DNA of 64,000 nucleotides from Paracholeplasma manati (GTDB taxonomy: Bacteria; Bacillota_I; Bacilli_A; Acholeplasmatales; UBA5453): contig NZ_JAOVQM010000006.1 in NCBI RefSeq assembly GCF_025742995.1, forward strand, positions 19,188 to 83,187. Direction: 5' to 3'. The stretch's first letter is position 1. Every line of letters starts with the position of its first letter. Below, piece after piece: positions 18,307 through 25,738 of the stretch. A program made the translations under genes and the position numbers. The notes beneath the pieces are model-generated. The model was not told the origin of the DNA. It worked only from the letters and a program-made list of their open reading frames with translations, and did no database searches.

Positions 18307-18815
18307 CTATACCACCTCCTTATCTCGTTGATGATTTTCTTGATGCTTCGCCTAATGGTTTCTCTAGAGACATTATTGGATTTACCTATTTCTTCAAGTG
18401 TTTTATTTTTAAAGAAGTATAAGTTTATAAGAGCTTGTTCTTCTACGCTCAAATGAGAAGTAATATATGTTATAATGTTTTCAAGTATTGTTTGATAATT
18501 GTCAGCATTTATGGGTTCTATAAGAAAATCAATGTATTCAAACTCTGAATCAAGCATTTTCTTATTTAAAGAGGTATAACGACTTCTTTTTTCTTGAATA
18601 AGAACATTGATCACTCTTCGCTTTAAGCAAATAAAGATATAATCGTCAATGTTTTCGAATTTTTTCTGAAATACACCTTTCCTATAAAGTTGAACCAAAT
18701 GCATTCTTTGTTCTTGTAATAAATCTTCCCTAAGAAACCAATCTGTAACTCCTACTTGATTGATAATAACAAGCATTAAATGCTTGTATTTCTCTAAAAT
18801 CCTTTCTATTTCCAT
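18303..18815 (-). CDS. Sigma-70 family (ECF-like) RNA polymerase sigma factor
   Basis: The 170-residue protein has a region-2-like N-terminal half (DLLQEQRMHLVQLYRKG, then the ICLKRRVINVL segment) and a region-4 helix-turn-helix near 125-165 (LSVEEQALINLYFFKNKTLEEIGKSNNVSRETIRRSIKKI). That is the layout of short alternative sigma factors. It leads a compact operon with a membrane protein, a nucleotidyltransferase, the RHS protein and a small downstream protein, so it may direct transcription of that operon or act as an activator. No good Shine-Dalgarno is seen before the ATG at 18815, so the true start could be different. Confidence 0.75.
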   Translation of the reverse strand: MEIERILEKYKHLMLVIINQVGVTDWFLREDLLQEQRMHLVQLYRKGVFQKKFENIDDYIFICLKRRVINVLIQEKRSRYTSLNKKMLDSEFEYIDFLIEPINADNYQTILENIITYITSHLSVEEQALINLYFFKNKTLEEIGKSNNVSRETIRRSIKKIINEIRRWYR

Positions 18816-18999
18816 GTTTTCACATATGATACCAGACGAAATGTTTTATCCAACCCTTGAAGATGACCTTCAATCAACACGATTCCCCATGGATAGGTAT
18901 GACACCTGGTGTTGCCCTTTCAAAAGATTAATTTTTTATCTCTACACTTAAAGACAATCTAATCTTCTGAATTGCACATTCTTTATTGTTTTTTTGAAC
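18816..18999 (-). promoter_or_regulatory. Leader between peptide gene and sigma operon
   Basis: No terminator hairpin separates the secreted-peptide gene from the sigma gene on the minus strand, so read-through is possible. TTGGAT and TATCAT spaced by 16 bp (about 18825-18852) could be a separate weak promoter for the sigma gene. No copy of the AGGACAA/TTGTCCT repeat is present here. Confidence 0.3.
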
Positions 19000-19167
19000 T
19001 TAACCTCCTACTACACCATTGATTGGTGCACCGCCAAGACCATCTCCATCAAGCGTAATCAGCTGACTTTCAAATGGAACATTTGAATCTTTGGGTTCGT
19101 CATGTGCTGCTACTGAAAGAGTGAATCCTGCAGACAAAATCATTAAAACAAGCATAATCTTTTTCAT
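19000..19167 (-). CDS. Secreted 55-residue peptide, candidate pheromone precursor
   Basis: The 55-codon frame has an excellent ribosome site (AAAGGAGGG then ATG seven bases later). Residues 1-21 form a typical signal peptide: MKK start, hydrophobic core, then SVAA. The mature part is short, acidic and then Gly-rich, ending GGAPINGVVGG. It lies divergent to and 91 bp from an RRNPP-type regulator gene, the same arrangement as rgg/shp pairs, and streptococcal SHP pheromones end in IVGG. I infer that a C-terminal fragment is a signalling peptide imported by an oligopeptide transporter and bound by the regulator. It could instead be a small exported effector. It lies upstream of the sigma/RHS operon on the same strand. 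Confidence 0.7.
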   Translation of the reverse strand: MKKIMLVLMILSAGFTLSVAAHDEPKDSNVPFESQLITLDGDGLGGAPINGVVGG

Positions 19168-19185
19168 ATGTACCCTCCTTTCCTT

Positions 19186-19216
19186 GGTATAGCTTAAGGA
19201 TAACTTTTGCTATCAA
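19186..19216 (-). promoter_or_regulatory. Activator-type promoter of the peptide gene
   Basis: On the minus strand TTGATA (19211-19216) and TATACC (19186-19191) are spaced 19 bp. The long spacing and poor -10 box suggest dependence on an activator. The inverted repeat at 19225-19240 ends 8 bp upstream of the -35 box, a classic activator position. Confidence 0.45.
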
Positions 19217-19224
19217 CACAAAAC

Positions 19225-19240
19225 AGGACAATTTTGTCCT
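19225..19240. promoter_or_regulatory. Inverted-repeat operator between regulator and peptide genes
   Basis: AGGACAA-TT-TTGTCCT is a perfect 7-bp inverted repeat with a 2-bp spacer. It lies in the 91-bp gap between divergent genes, just upstream of the likely peptide promoter and 18 bases before the regulator start. It is the obvious candidate binding site for the RRNPP-type regulator. Confidence 0.6.
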
Positions 19241-19258
19241 TGAAATTTGGGAGGGAAT

Positions 19259-20227
19259 ATGTTAATAGATGAAGGTGCAGTCATTTTAGAGAGATTAAGA
19301 ATCGCGAGAGGTTTCAATAGTCAAGAAAAATTTGTGGATGATATTTGTGATGTCAGACAGTATCAAAGATACCTTTCTGGGGTTTCTAGTATGCCATCAG
19401 AAATATTCATTTCCTTAATAGCGAGGTTGAATATGAGCATTGAAGAAGTGTTAAAATTTTATTTGGATACAACCAAAAAAGAAAAAAAGATCGTTCAAAG
19501 TCTTTACAACAGGCTATTGAGCGATCAATTAGAGGGTATAGATATCCTTATTAAAGATTTGAATCAATCCATATTCATTGAAAGGACAGATCGAATCCTT
19601 TTTACATTTTGCACATATCTCTATGACTATAAAAACAAGCGTTTACTAAAAACTGATTTCATTGATAGAGTAAAAGACTTAATTGATTTTGATCGATTGA
19701 TGTCTTTCGAAATCATTTCAATTTATGAAATGCTAATCCTTTCAAATATCAACACTGATCTCAATCCTACAGACCGGCAACTAGTTATCGATAAGCTTTC
19801 TAAAGCATTAAAATCCTATGAAATCAACGATTTGAGTTCACTAGATTATTACCTAATCATTATGTATACTGTGATTAGAATTCATGGTACTGATAACAAA
19901 CTAAGTGAAGCAATAGATTTATGTAATCTTGGTGTAAGTCTCTCAAGTCAATATCACCATTTTTATCTATTAGCCCATCTTTATTATTTGAAGGCTTATT
20001 ACTTTCAGAAGTTGGATAATACTATTGAAAGAGATGAAAACATCCAATTATCAATAGTCACCTTGGAAATCGGGTTAAAAAATCAACTGACAACGAAAAT
20101 AAGAAGACTGATTGAACAAGAATTTGATATTAATATATTTGATTTTGAGATAGGGTATTGGGAAAATAAAAAAAGGACAGTTCCAGTGACACCTTACGCT
20201 CATTTATCTACAAGATCATCTCAGTAA
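19259..20227 (+). CDS. RRNPP-type (Rgg/PlcR-like) HTH regulator with helical repeat domain
   Basis: The ATG at 19259 is preferred because GGGAGG lies directly before it; the upstream TTG has no ribosome site. This gives 322 residues. Residues about 8-60 form an XRE-type helix-turn-helix (LERLRIARGFNSQEKFVDD, DVRQYQRYLSG, PSEIFISLIARLN). The remainder is all-helical and fits the TPR-like peptide-binding domain of Rgg/MutR/PlcR proteins, with tandem helix pairs around 190-270. Such regulators bind imported peptides and switch target promoters. The divergent secreted peptide gene supports this. The last dozen residues (TVPVTPYAHLS) look unlike the rest and may come from fusion with the remnant that follows. 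Confidence 0.7.
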   Translation: MLIDEGAVILERLRIARGFNSQEKFVDDICDVRQYQRYLSGVSSMPSEIFISLIARLNMSIEEVLKFYLDTTKKEKKIVQSLYNRLLSDQLEGIDILIKDLNQSIFIERTDRILFTFCTYLYDYKNKRLLKTDFIDRVKDLIDFDRLMSFEIISIYEMLILSNINTDLNPTDRQLVIDKLSKALKSYEINDLSSLDYYLIIMYTVIRIHGTDNKLSEAIDLCNLGVSLSSQYHHFYLLAHLYYLKAYYFQKLDNTIERDENIQLSIVTLEIGLKNQLTTKIRRLIEQEFDINIFDFEIGYWENKKRTVPVTPYAHLSTRSSQ

Positions 20228-20391
20228 CACCTGAAAACATCGTCTTCTGTGTGGCAGGAACCAAGAATTATACTGATAAAGAATTCTCAGAAAATAGACA
20301 TACTTTTGAAGCACTAAAACCACTAGCAACTGGTACTTATCACAACGAAAAGTATGATAAGATTATGAATTATAAGGTCGTTATTATCTAA
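20175..20391 (+). pseudogene. C-terminal remnant of an unidentified gene, possibly a serine recombinase
   Basis: In a different frame from the regulator, the sequence reads DTLRSFIYKIISVTPENI, then VFCVAGTKNYTDKEFSENR, and ends NYKVVII before TAA. No start codon or ribosome site is present, so this is the 3' end of a lost gene. The strand-rich pattern (SFIYKIISVTPENIVFCV) resembles the tail of large serine recombinases, but that reading is tentative. It overlaps the last codons of the regulator gene, which suggests a deletion joint there. Confidence 0.4.
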
Positions 20392-20405
20392 TTTTTTTTG
20401 AAGCA

Positions 20406-20440
20406 AAATATGTTGCGTAAGACAACCATTAGGACAAAAA
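20406..20440 (+). repeat. 35-bp direct repeat, left copy
   Basis: The 35 bases AAATATGTTGCGTAAG...GGACAAAAA recur at 24116-24150 in the same orientation with one mismatch. The two copies bracket the lspA-cadA-cadC cassette. They may be ends of an insertion element or recombination sites. Confidence 0.75.
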
Positions 20441-20482
20441 GCCCACAAATCGTTTATAACTTAACACTGAAATATAAAAAAA

Positions 20483-20512
20483 GGCTATCTCGTAGTTTGT
20501 TACAAGATAGCC
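20483..20512 (-). terminator. Terminator of the cad-lspA operon
   Basis: GGCTATCT pairs with AGATAGCC around a 14-base loop; on the minus strand it is followed by seven T residues. Confidence 0.8.
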
Positions 20513-20519
20513 AATTTTA

Positions 20520-20648
20520 TTATTTGTTCAACAACTGAGTTACTATGTTTGAACCTACAAGATTGTCATATGAAACTTTCATCAGCACCAAATACACATG
20601 CATCACATTAGATGATGTATACATTTCTTTTTCAGAAACCCATTTCAT
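20520..20648 (-). CDS. Possible 42-residue protein coupled to lspA
   Basis: A 42-codon frame begins with an ATG that overlaps the lspA stop as ATGA and ends with TAA just before the operon terminator. It has no Shine-Dalgarno of its own and would rely on coupling. The product (starting MKWVSEKEMY) has a mildly hydrophobic centre and no family I recognise. It may be a real small protein or the tail of a decayed gene. Confidence 0.3.
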   Translation of the reverse strand: MKWVSEKEMYTSSNVMHVYLVLMKVSYDNLVGSNIVTQLLNK

Positions 20649-21109
20649 AACTTAGAAATTTTAGGCATAGCTCCTTTAAACAAAAGCATATATGAAAGTA
20701 TAACTACTCCTATAACTACAAAAACGTCTGCAAAATTAAAAATGGGATAATTAATTAGTGTAAAATCGAGAAAGTCGGTCACATAGTTCAATCTAATTCT
20801 ATCGATAAGATTCCCTAAAGCACCGCCGATAATGATTGCTAAAGATAGTTTAAGGGCTACCTCTTTTGTTTTAAATAATCGTATTAAATAGTACGTTAAT
20901 ACGCCAACAACAATTGCTGTGAATATTATTAAAAATGCCTGCATATTCATCATAATGCTAAATGCTGCTCCCGTATTCCTTGCATAAGTTAAATGAAATA
21001 CATCTTGAAAAATGGGTATAAATCCTAGCGGTTTCAATTGCGTTTCTGCAAGATACTTTGTCCACTGATCAACCCCCGTCAATAATATTATTATAAATAT
21101 ATATAACAT
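20645..21109 (-). CDS. lspA: Signal peptidase II (lipoprotein signal peptidase)
   Basis: The 154-residue, four-helix membrane protein carries the family motifs: DQWTK at 14-18, ARNTGAAFS at 43-51, GGALGNLIDR with catalytic Asp103, and NFADV with catalytic Asp128. The enzyme cleaves the signal peptide of prolipoproteins just before the lipid-bearing Cys. Its place after cadA is a known arrangement: extra lspA genes travel with cadmium and lead resistance operons (for example pbrC). It is therefore likely a second, cassette-borne copy and not the only housekeeping one. Ribosome site AAGGGGG precedes the ATG. The 159-bp gap to cadA holds no clear terminator. Confidence 0.9.
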   Translation of the reverse strand: MLYIFIIILLTGVDQWTKYLAETQLKPLGFIPIFQDVFHLTYARNTGAAFSIMMNMQAFLIIFTAIVVGVLTYYLIRLFKTKEVALKLSLAIIIGGALGNLIDRIRLNYVTDFLDFTLINYPIFNFADVFVVIGVVILSYMLLFKGAMPKISKL

Positions 21110-21268
21110 TTTCTTCCCCCTTAATTTTAACTTCTGGTTTGATCTATCTACTTAAATACAATTATGCTCCCTTAGATTACAACTAGATGAAATTGTTTTT
21201 ATTTGAAGAGACTAAGATTATCATAACCAATATGAACACAATCCCTTAACACATTCGAATCAAATCAA

Positions 21269-23608
21269 CTATTTATTTTTGTAATCATATTTGAGTACTC
21301 TCATTGCGTTCAGAACTGCTAATAAAGATACCCCAACATCAGCAATCACGGCTTCCCACATAGTTGCGATTCCGATAGCTCCTAAGGCTAGAAACAGGAA
21401 TTTGACTCCTAGTGCGAAGTATATATTTTGCCAAACAATCTTTCTGGTTCTCTTTGCCACAAAGACCGCAGTACCTATCTTTGAAGGTTCATCATTCATT
21501 ATCACGACATCAGCTACATCGATGGCTGCATCGGCACCGAGTCCACCCATAGCTATACCGATATCAGCTCTCGCTAATACTGGTGTATCGTTGATACCAT
21601 CACCTACAAAGAATAGTTTTCCCTTGCTCGATTTTTGGAGTAATAACTCCTCTACAATGTTGAGTTTATCTTCAGGCAACAATTCGCTATGAATTTCATC
21701 GATATCTAGCTCTTTTCCAACTGTATCAGCAACTAATTTCTTATCACCAGTTAGCATGACAGTTTTTTTAATGCCTAATGATTTCAACATTTTGATAGCT
21801 GCTTTTGAGTCTTTCTTTATCTGATCTGAGACAACAATATTTCCAACATATTTCCCATTGATAGCGATGTATATAATTGAACCCAAGGCAACAGATTCCT
21901 TGAATTCAATACCTTCTCTTTTCATCAACCTAGCATTCCCTATTGCAATGACGTCATTTTGATAGGTTGCTTTCACACCGTGTCCAGATATTTCTTCAAC
22001 ATCAGTTATTAAACTTTGATCAATTTGTTTATTGTATTTATTGACGACTGAGACAGCGATAGGATGATTAGAAAAACTTTCCACATAAGCTGCTTTTTCA
22101 AGTAACTCTTCTTGTGTTGCACCATTTGCTGTATTAATTTCAGTCACCGTAAACGTTCCTTCAGTCAATGTGCCAGTCTTATCAAAAACTGCAATCTCAA
22201 TGTTATTTAATGCTTCTAGGTAATTCCCACCTTTAACTAAGATACCATTTCTTGATGCAGCTCCAATACCGCCAAAGAAACCAAGCGGAATAGATACAAC
22301 GAGTGCACATGGACATGAAATAACTAAGAATATAAGTGCTCTATAGATCCATTCCTCAAAAGTTGCACCTTGTATAACGAGTGGTGGTATTACCGCAATC
22401 AAAACAGCCAACGAAGTGACAATTGGAGTATATACTCGTGCAAATTTAGTGATAAAATTCTCGGTTGGTGCTTTTTTGCTGGTTGCATTTTCGACCAATT
22501 CAAGTACCTTAGAAACAGTTGATTCGCTTGCGAGTTTAGTAACTTTAACGGTCAATAACCCGTTGATATTAATACAACCAGAGAGTACCATCTCGCCTTT
22601 TGTAACATTTACTGGCACAGATTCTCCTGTTAGAATTTTTGTGTCAATCGTGGAATCTCCTGACAACACTTCACCATCAAGCGGAATTCTTTCGCCTGGT
22701 TTAATGATCATTATCTCTCCAGTTTGAACGTCTTCAACACGCATTTCCACAGAAGTGTTGCCTCTTTTAATCGTTGCGACATCAGGTCTGATTGACATCA
22801 ATTTTTTAATGGATCTTCTGGATCGATTGACTGCTACGTCTTGGAAAAACTCACCGACCTTATAAAAAACCATAACTGCAACTGCCTCAGGATGTTCTCC
22901 AATTGCAAATGCACCCATAGTCGCTATCGTCATCAAGAAGTTTTCATCGAACACCTTACCTCGATATATGTTATTGACTGCCTTCAGTACAACTTCTCCA
23001 CCGATGATGAAATAACTTAGTATAAGTAATACATAACGAAAAACCGTTCCTTCAGCAATCAATAATCCTCCAATAAATAGTAAGATACCTATACCGAAGA
23101 TGATTAAATCTTTCGTCATTGATGATTCTTCATCCACGTGATCTTCATTCTTCACATTTGATTGTGCTATCGTTACGCCAGGCTCAATTTTATCAATAAT
23201 TTTTTGAACCTTTTCTTCTATACGTTTTTGATCTAGCGAATTTTTGAATTGAAGTGTCAGTTTTTTTGCTAGAAAATCAATGTTGGCACCTAAAATTCCT
23301 TCGGTTTTGTTTAATTTTTCTTCTATCTTAGCCGCACAATTTGCACAGTCTAAACCATCTATAGTATAAATGACATTTGGGGTTAGTTCACATACCTCGA
23401 CATCACCCTCTTCATCTTTCACAATTTTTTTAATCGTGTCAAATAGTCTTGCAGTATTAGTTGAATCCGCAACTTGTACCTTGATTTCTTTTGTAACAAA
23501 GTTTAAATAACCTTCCTCAACTCCGTTTAACTTCTTTATCTTTTGTTCAATCTTATCTGCACAACTCGCACAGCTAATTTCTGATAAACTATATTTAATC
23601 TCTTTCAT
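21269..23608 (-). CDS. cadA: P1B-type Cd2+/Zn2+/Pb2+-exporting ATPase
   Basis: The 779-residue protein has two N-terminal heavy-metal-associated domains with CASC (13-16) and CANC (88-91). Membrane helices follow from about 168. Key ATPase motifs are all present: the TGES actuator loop, the metal-binding SCPCALV near 432, the phosphorylation site DKTGTLT near 476, the SNHPIA motif, and GDGINDTPVLARADIGIAMG. CPC with these flanks fits the Zn/Cd/Pb subgroup of P1B ATPases. It pumps metal out of the cytoplasm across the membrane. The gene follows cadC after 14 bases and is surely under its control. The sequence is intact. Confidence 0.92.
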   Translation of the reverse strand: MKEIKYSLSEISCASCADKIEQKIKKLNGVEEGYLNFVTKEIKVQVADSTNTARLFDTIKKIVKDEEGDVEVCELTPNVIYTIDGLDCANCAAKIEEKLNKTEGILGANIDFLAKKLTLQFKNSLDQKRIEEKVQKIIDKIEPGVTIAQSNVKNEDHVDEESSMTKDLIIFGIGILLFIGGLLIAEGTVFRYVLLILSYFIIGGEVVLKAVNNIYRGKVFDENFLMTIATMGAFAIGEHPEAVAVMVFYKVGEFFQDVAVNRSRRSIKKLMSIRPDVATIKRGNTSVEMRVEDVQTGEIMIIKPGERIPLDGEVLSGDSTIDTKILTGESVPVNVTKGEMVLSGCININGLLTVKVTKLASESTVSKVLELVENATSKKAPTENFITKFARVYTPIVTSLAVLIAVIPPLVIQGATFEEWIYRALIFLVISCPCALVVSIPLGFFGGIGAASRNGILVKGGNYLEALNNIEIAVFDKTGTLTEGTFTVTEINTANGATQEELLEKAAYVESFSNHPIAVSVVNKYNKQIDQSLITDVEEISGHGVKATYQNDVIAIGNARLMKREGIEFKESVALGSIIYIAINGKYVGNIVVSDQIKKDSKAAIKMLKSLGIKKTVMLTGDKKLVADTVGKELDIDEIHSELLPEDKLNIVEELLLQKSSKGKLFFVGDGINDTPVLARADIGIAMGGLGADAAIDVADVVIMNDEPSKIGTAVFVAKRTRKIVWQNIYFALGVKFLFLALGAIGIATMWEAVIADVGVSLLAVLNAMRVLKYDYKNK

Positions 23609-23622
23609 GTTTTTTCTCCATT

Positions 23623-23988
23623 CTACTTATGTTTTAGATGATTCATTGCTTGAGTTATTAACACGTGGACGTGGTCATCGTCAAGCGAGTAATAAACAAC
23701 ATTCCCCTCTTTTCGGTATTTAACCAAACGATTCTCTCTTAAGGTTTTCAATTGATGTGAGACAGCGGATTGACTGACACTAATCACAGCAGACAGATCG
23801 CATACACACAACTCGGTTTCTTTTAATGCCAATATGATTTTCATTCTTGTGGGATCACTAAATGTTTTGAAGAACAAAGTCAGAAGTGAAATAGATTCAT
23901 TATCAAGCAAATTTTTATGGGCTATTTCTATTTTTTCAGGGTGAAGAACATTACATTCACAAAACTCAATGATATCTTTTTGATCCAT
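23623..23988 (-). CDS. cadC: ArsR/SmtB-family metal-sensing repressor CadC
   Basis: The 121-residue protein has an ArsR winged helix (LKETELCVCDLSAV, then SQSAVSHQLKTLRENRLV). The soft-metal site of CadC is present: Cys10 and Cys12 in the N-terminal arm and Cys61 and Cys63 in the recognition region. A second zinc site typical of CadC/CzrA (DxH at 104-106 and HxxH at 117-120) is also visible. Cd, Pb or Zn binding releases it from its operator and induces cadC-cadA. The gene is first in the cassette with a strong promoter and operator directly upstream. Confidence 0.92.
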   Translation of the reverse strand: MDQKDIIEFCECNVLHPEKIEIAHKNLLDNESISLLTLFFKTFSDPTRMKIILALKETELCVCDLSAVISVSQSAVSHQLKTLRENRLVKYRKEGNVVYYSLDDDHVHVLITQAMNHLKHK

Positions 23989-24001
23989 ACTAATCTCCTA
24001 T

Positions 24002-24025
24002 CTATATGAGCGTTCATTCATATAG
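24002..24025. promoter_or_regulatory. CadC operator
   Basis: CTATATGA and TCATATAG form perfect 8-bp arms 8 bp apart. The site starts at the expected transcription start of the cad promoter, so repressor binding would block transcription. The sequence is like known ArsR/CadC operators. Confidence 0.75.
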
Positions 24026-24029
24026 GTAT

Positions 24030-24057
24030 ATTATATCACAACAAAATAAGCAGTCAA
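24030..24057 (-). promoter_or_regulatory. Promoter of the cad operon
   Basis: On the minus strand TTGACT (24052-24057) and TATAAT (24030-24035) are 16 bp apart, a near-consensus strong promoter pointing at cadC. Confidence 0.85.
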
Positions 24058-24115
24058 TGAAATTACACCGGTTTTGAACGATAATAAGTTTTTGTTGTTA
24101 CTACCATGTTGAATT

Positions 24116-24150
24116 AAATATGTTGCGTAAGACAACCATTCGGACAAAAA
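24116..24150 (+). repeat. 35-bp direct repeat, right copy
   Basis: It matches 20406-20440 at 34 of 35 positions, in the same orientation. It lies about 60 bp upstream of the cad promoter. Confidence 0.75.
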
Positions 24151-24208
24151 AGGTCATTTTTCATCAAAAAATATGTTCCCACAATGGACGAAATTTGCAC
24201 ACATAGAC

Positions 24209-24255
24209 AAAAAAAGCCATCGGATACCTATGAAGGTCATCTGATGGCTGATTTT
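24209..24255 (-). terminator. Terminator after the rlmD-type gene
   Basis: AGCCATCGGATACCT pairs imperfectly with AGGTCATCTGATGGCT; on the minus strand a run of seven T follows. It marks the island boundary next to the methyltransferase gene. Confidence 0.8.
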
Positions 24256-24313
24256 TATTAAGTTGGGTTAAATATAGAGTGCTGTCAAGTATGTGTCAAG
24301 TATATAACAAGTG

Positions 24314-25675
24314 CTATTTTAATGAAAGCAACGTGATAGACTCTACATGCGCAGTGAATGGAAACATATCGAGTGGTTCAATGCTCATAATGGTGTAAGT
24401 TTGTGTTAAGACATCTAAGTCTTTCGCAAGCGTCGATGGGTTACATGAAATATAAATAATCTTCTTCGGTTTCTTTTTCAATAAGAATTCAGTCACTTTT
24501 TCACCCAAACCTGTTCTTGGTGGGTCAAAAACAATGACGTCTACTGGGATATTTTTATTTCTATTTAATACTTCAACCACATCACCTTTTAACAAATCAA
24601 TATTCTTGTTCACATTTTGAATGATCGTATCTTTCGCGCTTTGATAAGAAGCCTGTACAGACTCAATGGCGTATACATTTTTCACATGTGGTGCGATGTA
24701 TTGCGCTATCGGTGCGATACCACTATAGGCGTCAATCACGATGTCTGTTTTCTTAAAGTTCCCCAATTCAATGACTTTATTGTATAAGACATCGGCTTGT
24801 TTGGTATTGAGTTGGAAGAATGCGTCTGGTTTTAACGAGAACACAACCCCATTCAACACTTCATTGATGGCTTCTTTACCGGCGATTAAGTGGGTATTTT
24901 TGGTGAAGAACTCTCTTGATTTCAAATCATCATTGATGACAGAGTACACAGAGACGATTTCTTTGAATTTTTCAACCAAGTACTTACCAAGTTCAACGAC
25001 TTCAGGGTCTTCTTTATAAAGAATAAAGGTGACTTGCATCTCATTGGTTGCTGCTGCTCTACGGATGATGATGAAACGAACAGTCCCTGTTTTAGAGGTA
25101 TTGTTGTACGCCAACATTTTACGTTTTTCCATTTGATTGAGAATCAATGTGTAAAACTTATTGATGTCTTGTTCTTGAACTGGACAATCTTTGATCTCTA
25201 CCAAATGATTGGAATTGGGTTTATACATCCCAATGACATTTTTTCCATACTTGTATTGGAGTGGTAAGCTCGCTTTGTTTCGATAATGCGTATTTGGTTC
25301 AGAAGGGATGGTATCTTTGATCAAATCTAAAGACACTGGGGTTTTCACATAACGACGAATCGCTTGAATGATCAATTCACGTTTAAGTTTGAGCGTTTCA
25401 TCATAGGCGAGGTGTTGTAACTGACAACCCCCACACTCATGATAGACCGAACAAAATGGTTCGACACGCGATGGACTCTTTTTGACGATAGAAACGAGAT
25501 TCGCTTTATAATACGTATCAAAATCGGCTGTAATTTCAACCTCAACTTCTTCTTTTGGTAATGCAAAATCAACAAAGATGGCTTTACGATTATGATACCC
25601 GATGCCTTCACCGTTGATCCCTAAACGTTGTACTTCGATGGTCAATTTTTGACCAATGGGGAGTTTGTTTTCCAT
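24314..25675 (-). CDS. rlmD: 23S rRNA (uracil-C5) methyltransferase, RlmD/RlmCD type
   Basis: The ATG at 25675 is chosen because AGGTAGGTG lies before it; an upstream GTG adds three residues. Domains in order: an N-terminal TRAM domain, an iron-sulfur site with Cys residues in CSVYHECGGCQLQH plus a later Cys, and a Rossmann methyltransferase domain. The last part holds DPPRTGLG and YISCNPSTL, where the Cys forms the covalent bond with uracil C6. The enzyme makes m5U in 23S rRNA using SAM. Gram-positive RlmCD modifies both U747 and U1939; which sites are used here cannot be told from sequence. Confidence 0.88.
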   Translation of the reverse strand: MENKLPIGQKLTIEVQRLGINGEGIGYHNRKAIFVDFALPKEEVEVEITADFDTYYKANLVSIVKKSPSRVEPFCSVYHECGGCQLQHLAYDETLKLKRELIIQAIRRYVKTPVSLDLIKDTIPSEPNTHYRNKASLPLQYKYGKNVIGMYKPNSNHLVEIKDCPVQEQDINKFYTLILNQMEKRKMLAYNNTSKTGTVRFIIIRRAAATNEMQVTFILYKEDPEVVELGKYLVEKFKEIVSVYSVINDDLKSREFFTKNTHLIAGKEAINEVLNGVVFSLKPDAFFQLNTKQADVLYNKVIELGNFKKTDIVIDAYSGIAPIAQYIAPHVKNVYAIESVQASYQSAKDTIIQNVNKNIDLLKGDVVEVLNRNKNIPVDVIVFDPPRTGLGEKVTEFLLKKKPKKIIYISCNPSTLAKDLDVLTQTYTIMSIEPLDMFPFTAHVESITLLSLK

Positions 25676-25716
25676 ATTAATCACCTACCTTTTGATTATA
25701 CCATGTAAAACGAAAA

Positions 25717-25738
25717 AAAACGCCATGGATTGGCGTAT
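25717..25738 (-). terminator. Terminator after the SDR gene
   Basis: ACGCCA-ATCCA-TGGCGT followed by eight T residues on the minus strand, immediately after the stop codon. Confidence 0.85.

Noticed and set aside
20406..24150. A composite transposon flanked by complete insertion sequences
   Set aside because: Only 35-bp repeats are present, in direct orientation, with no transposase gene, so an IS-bounded transposon cannot be claimed.
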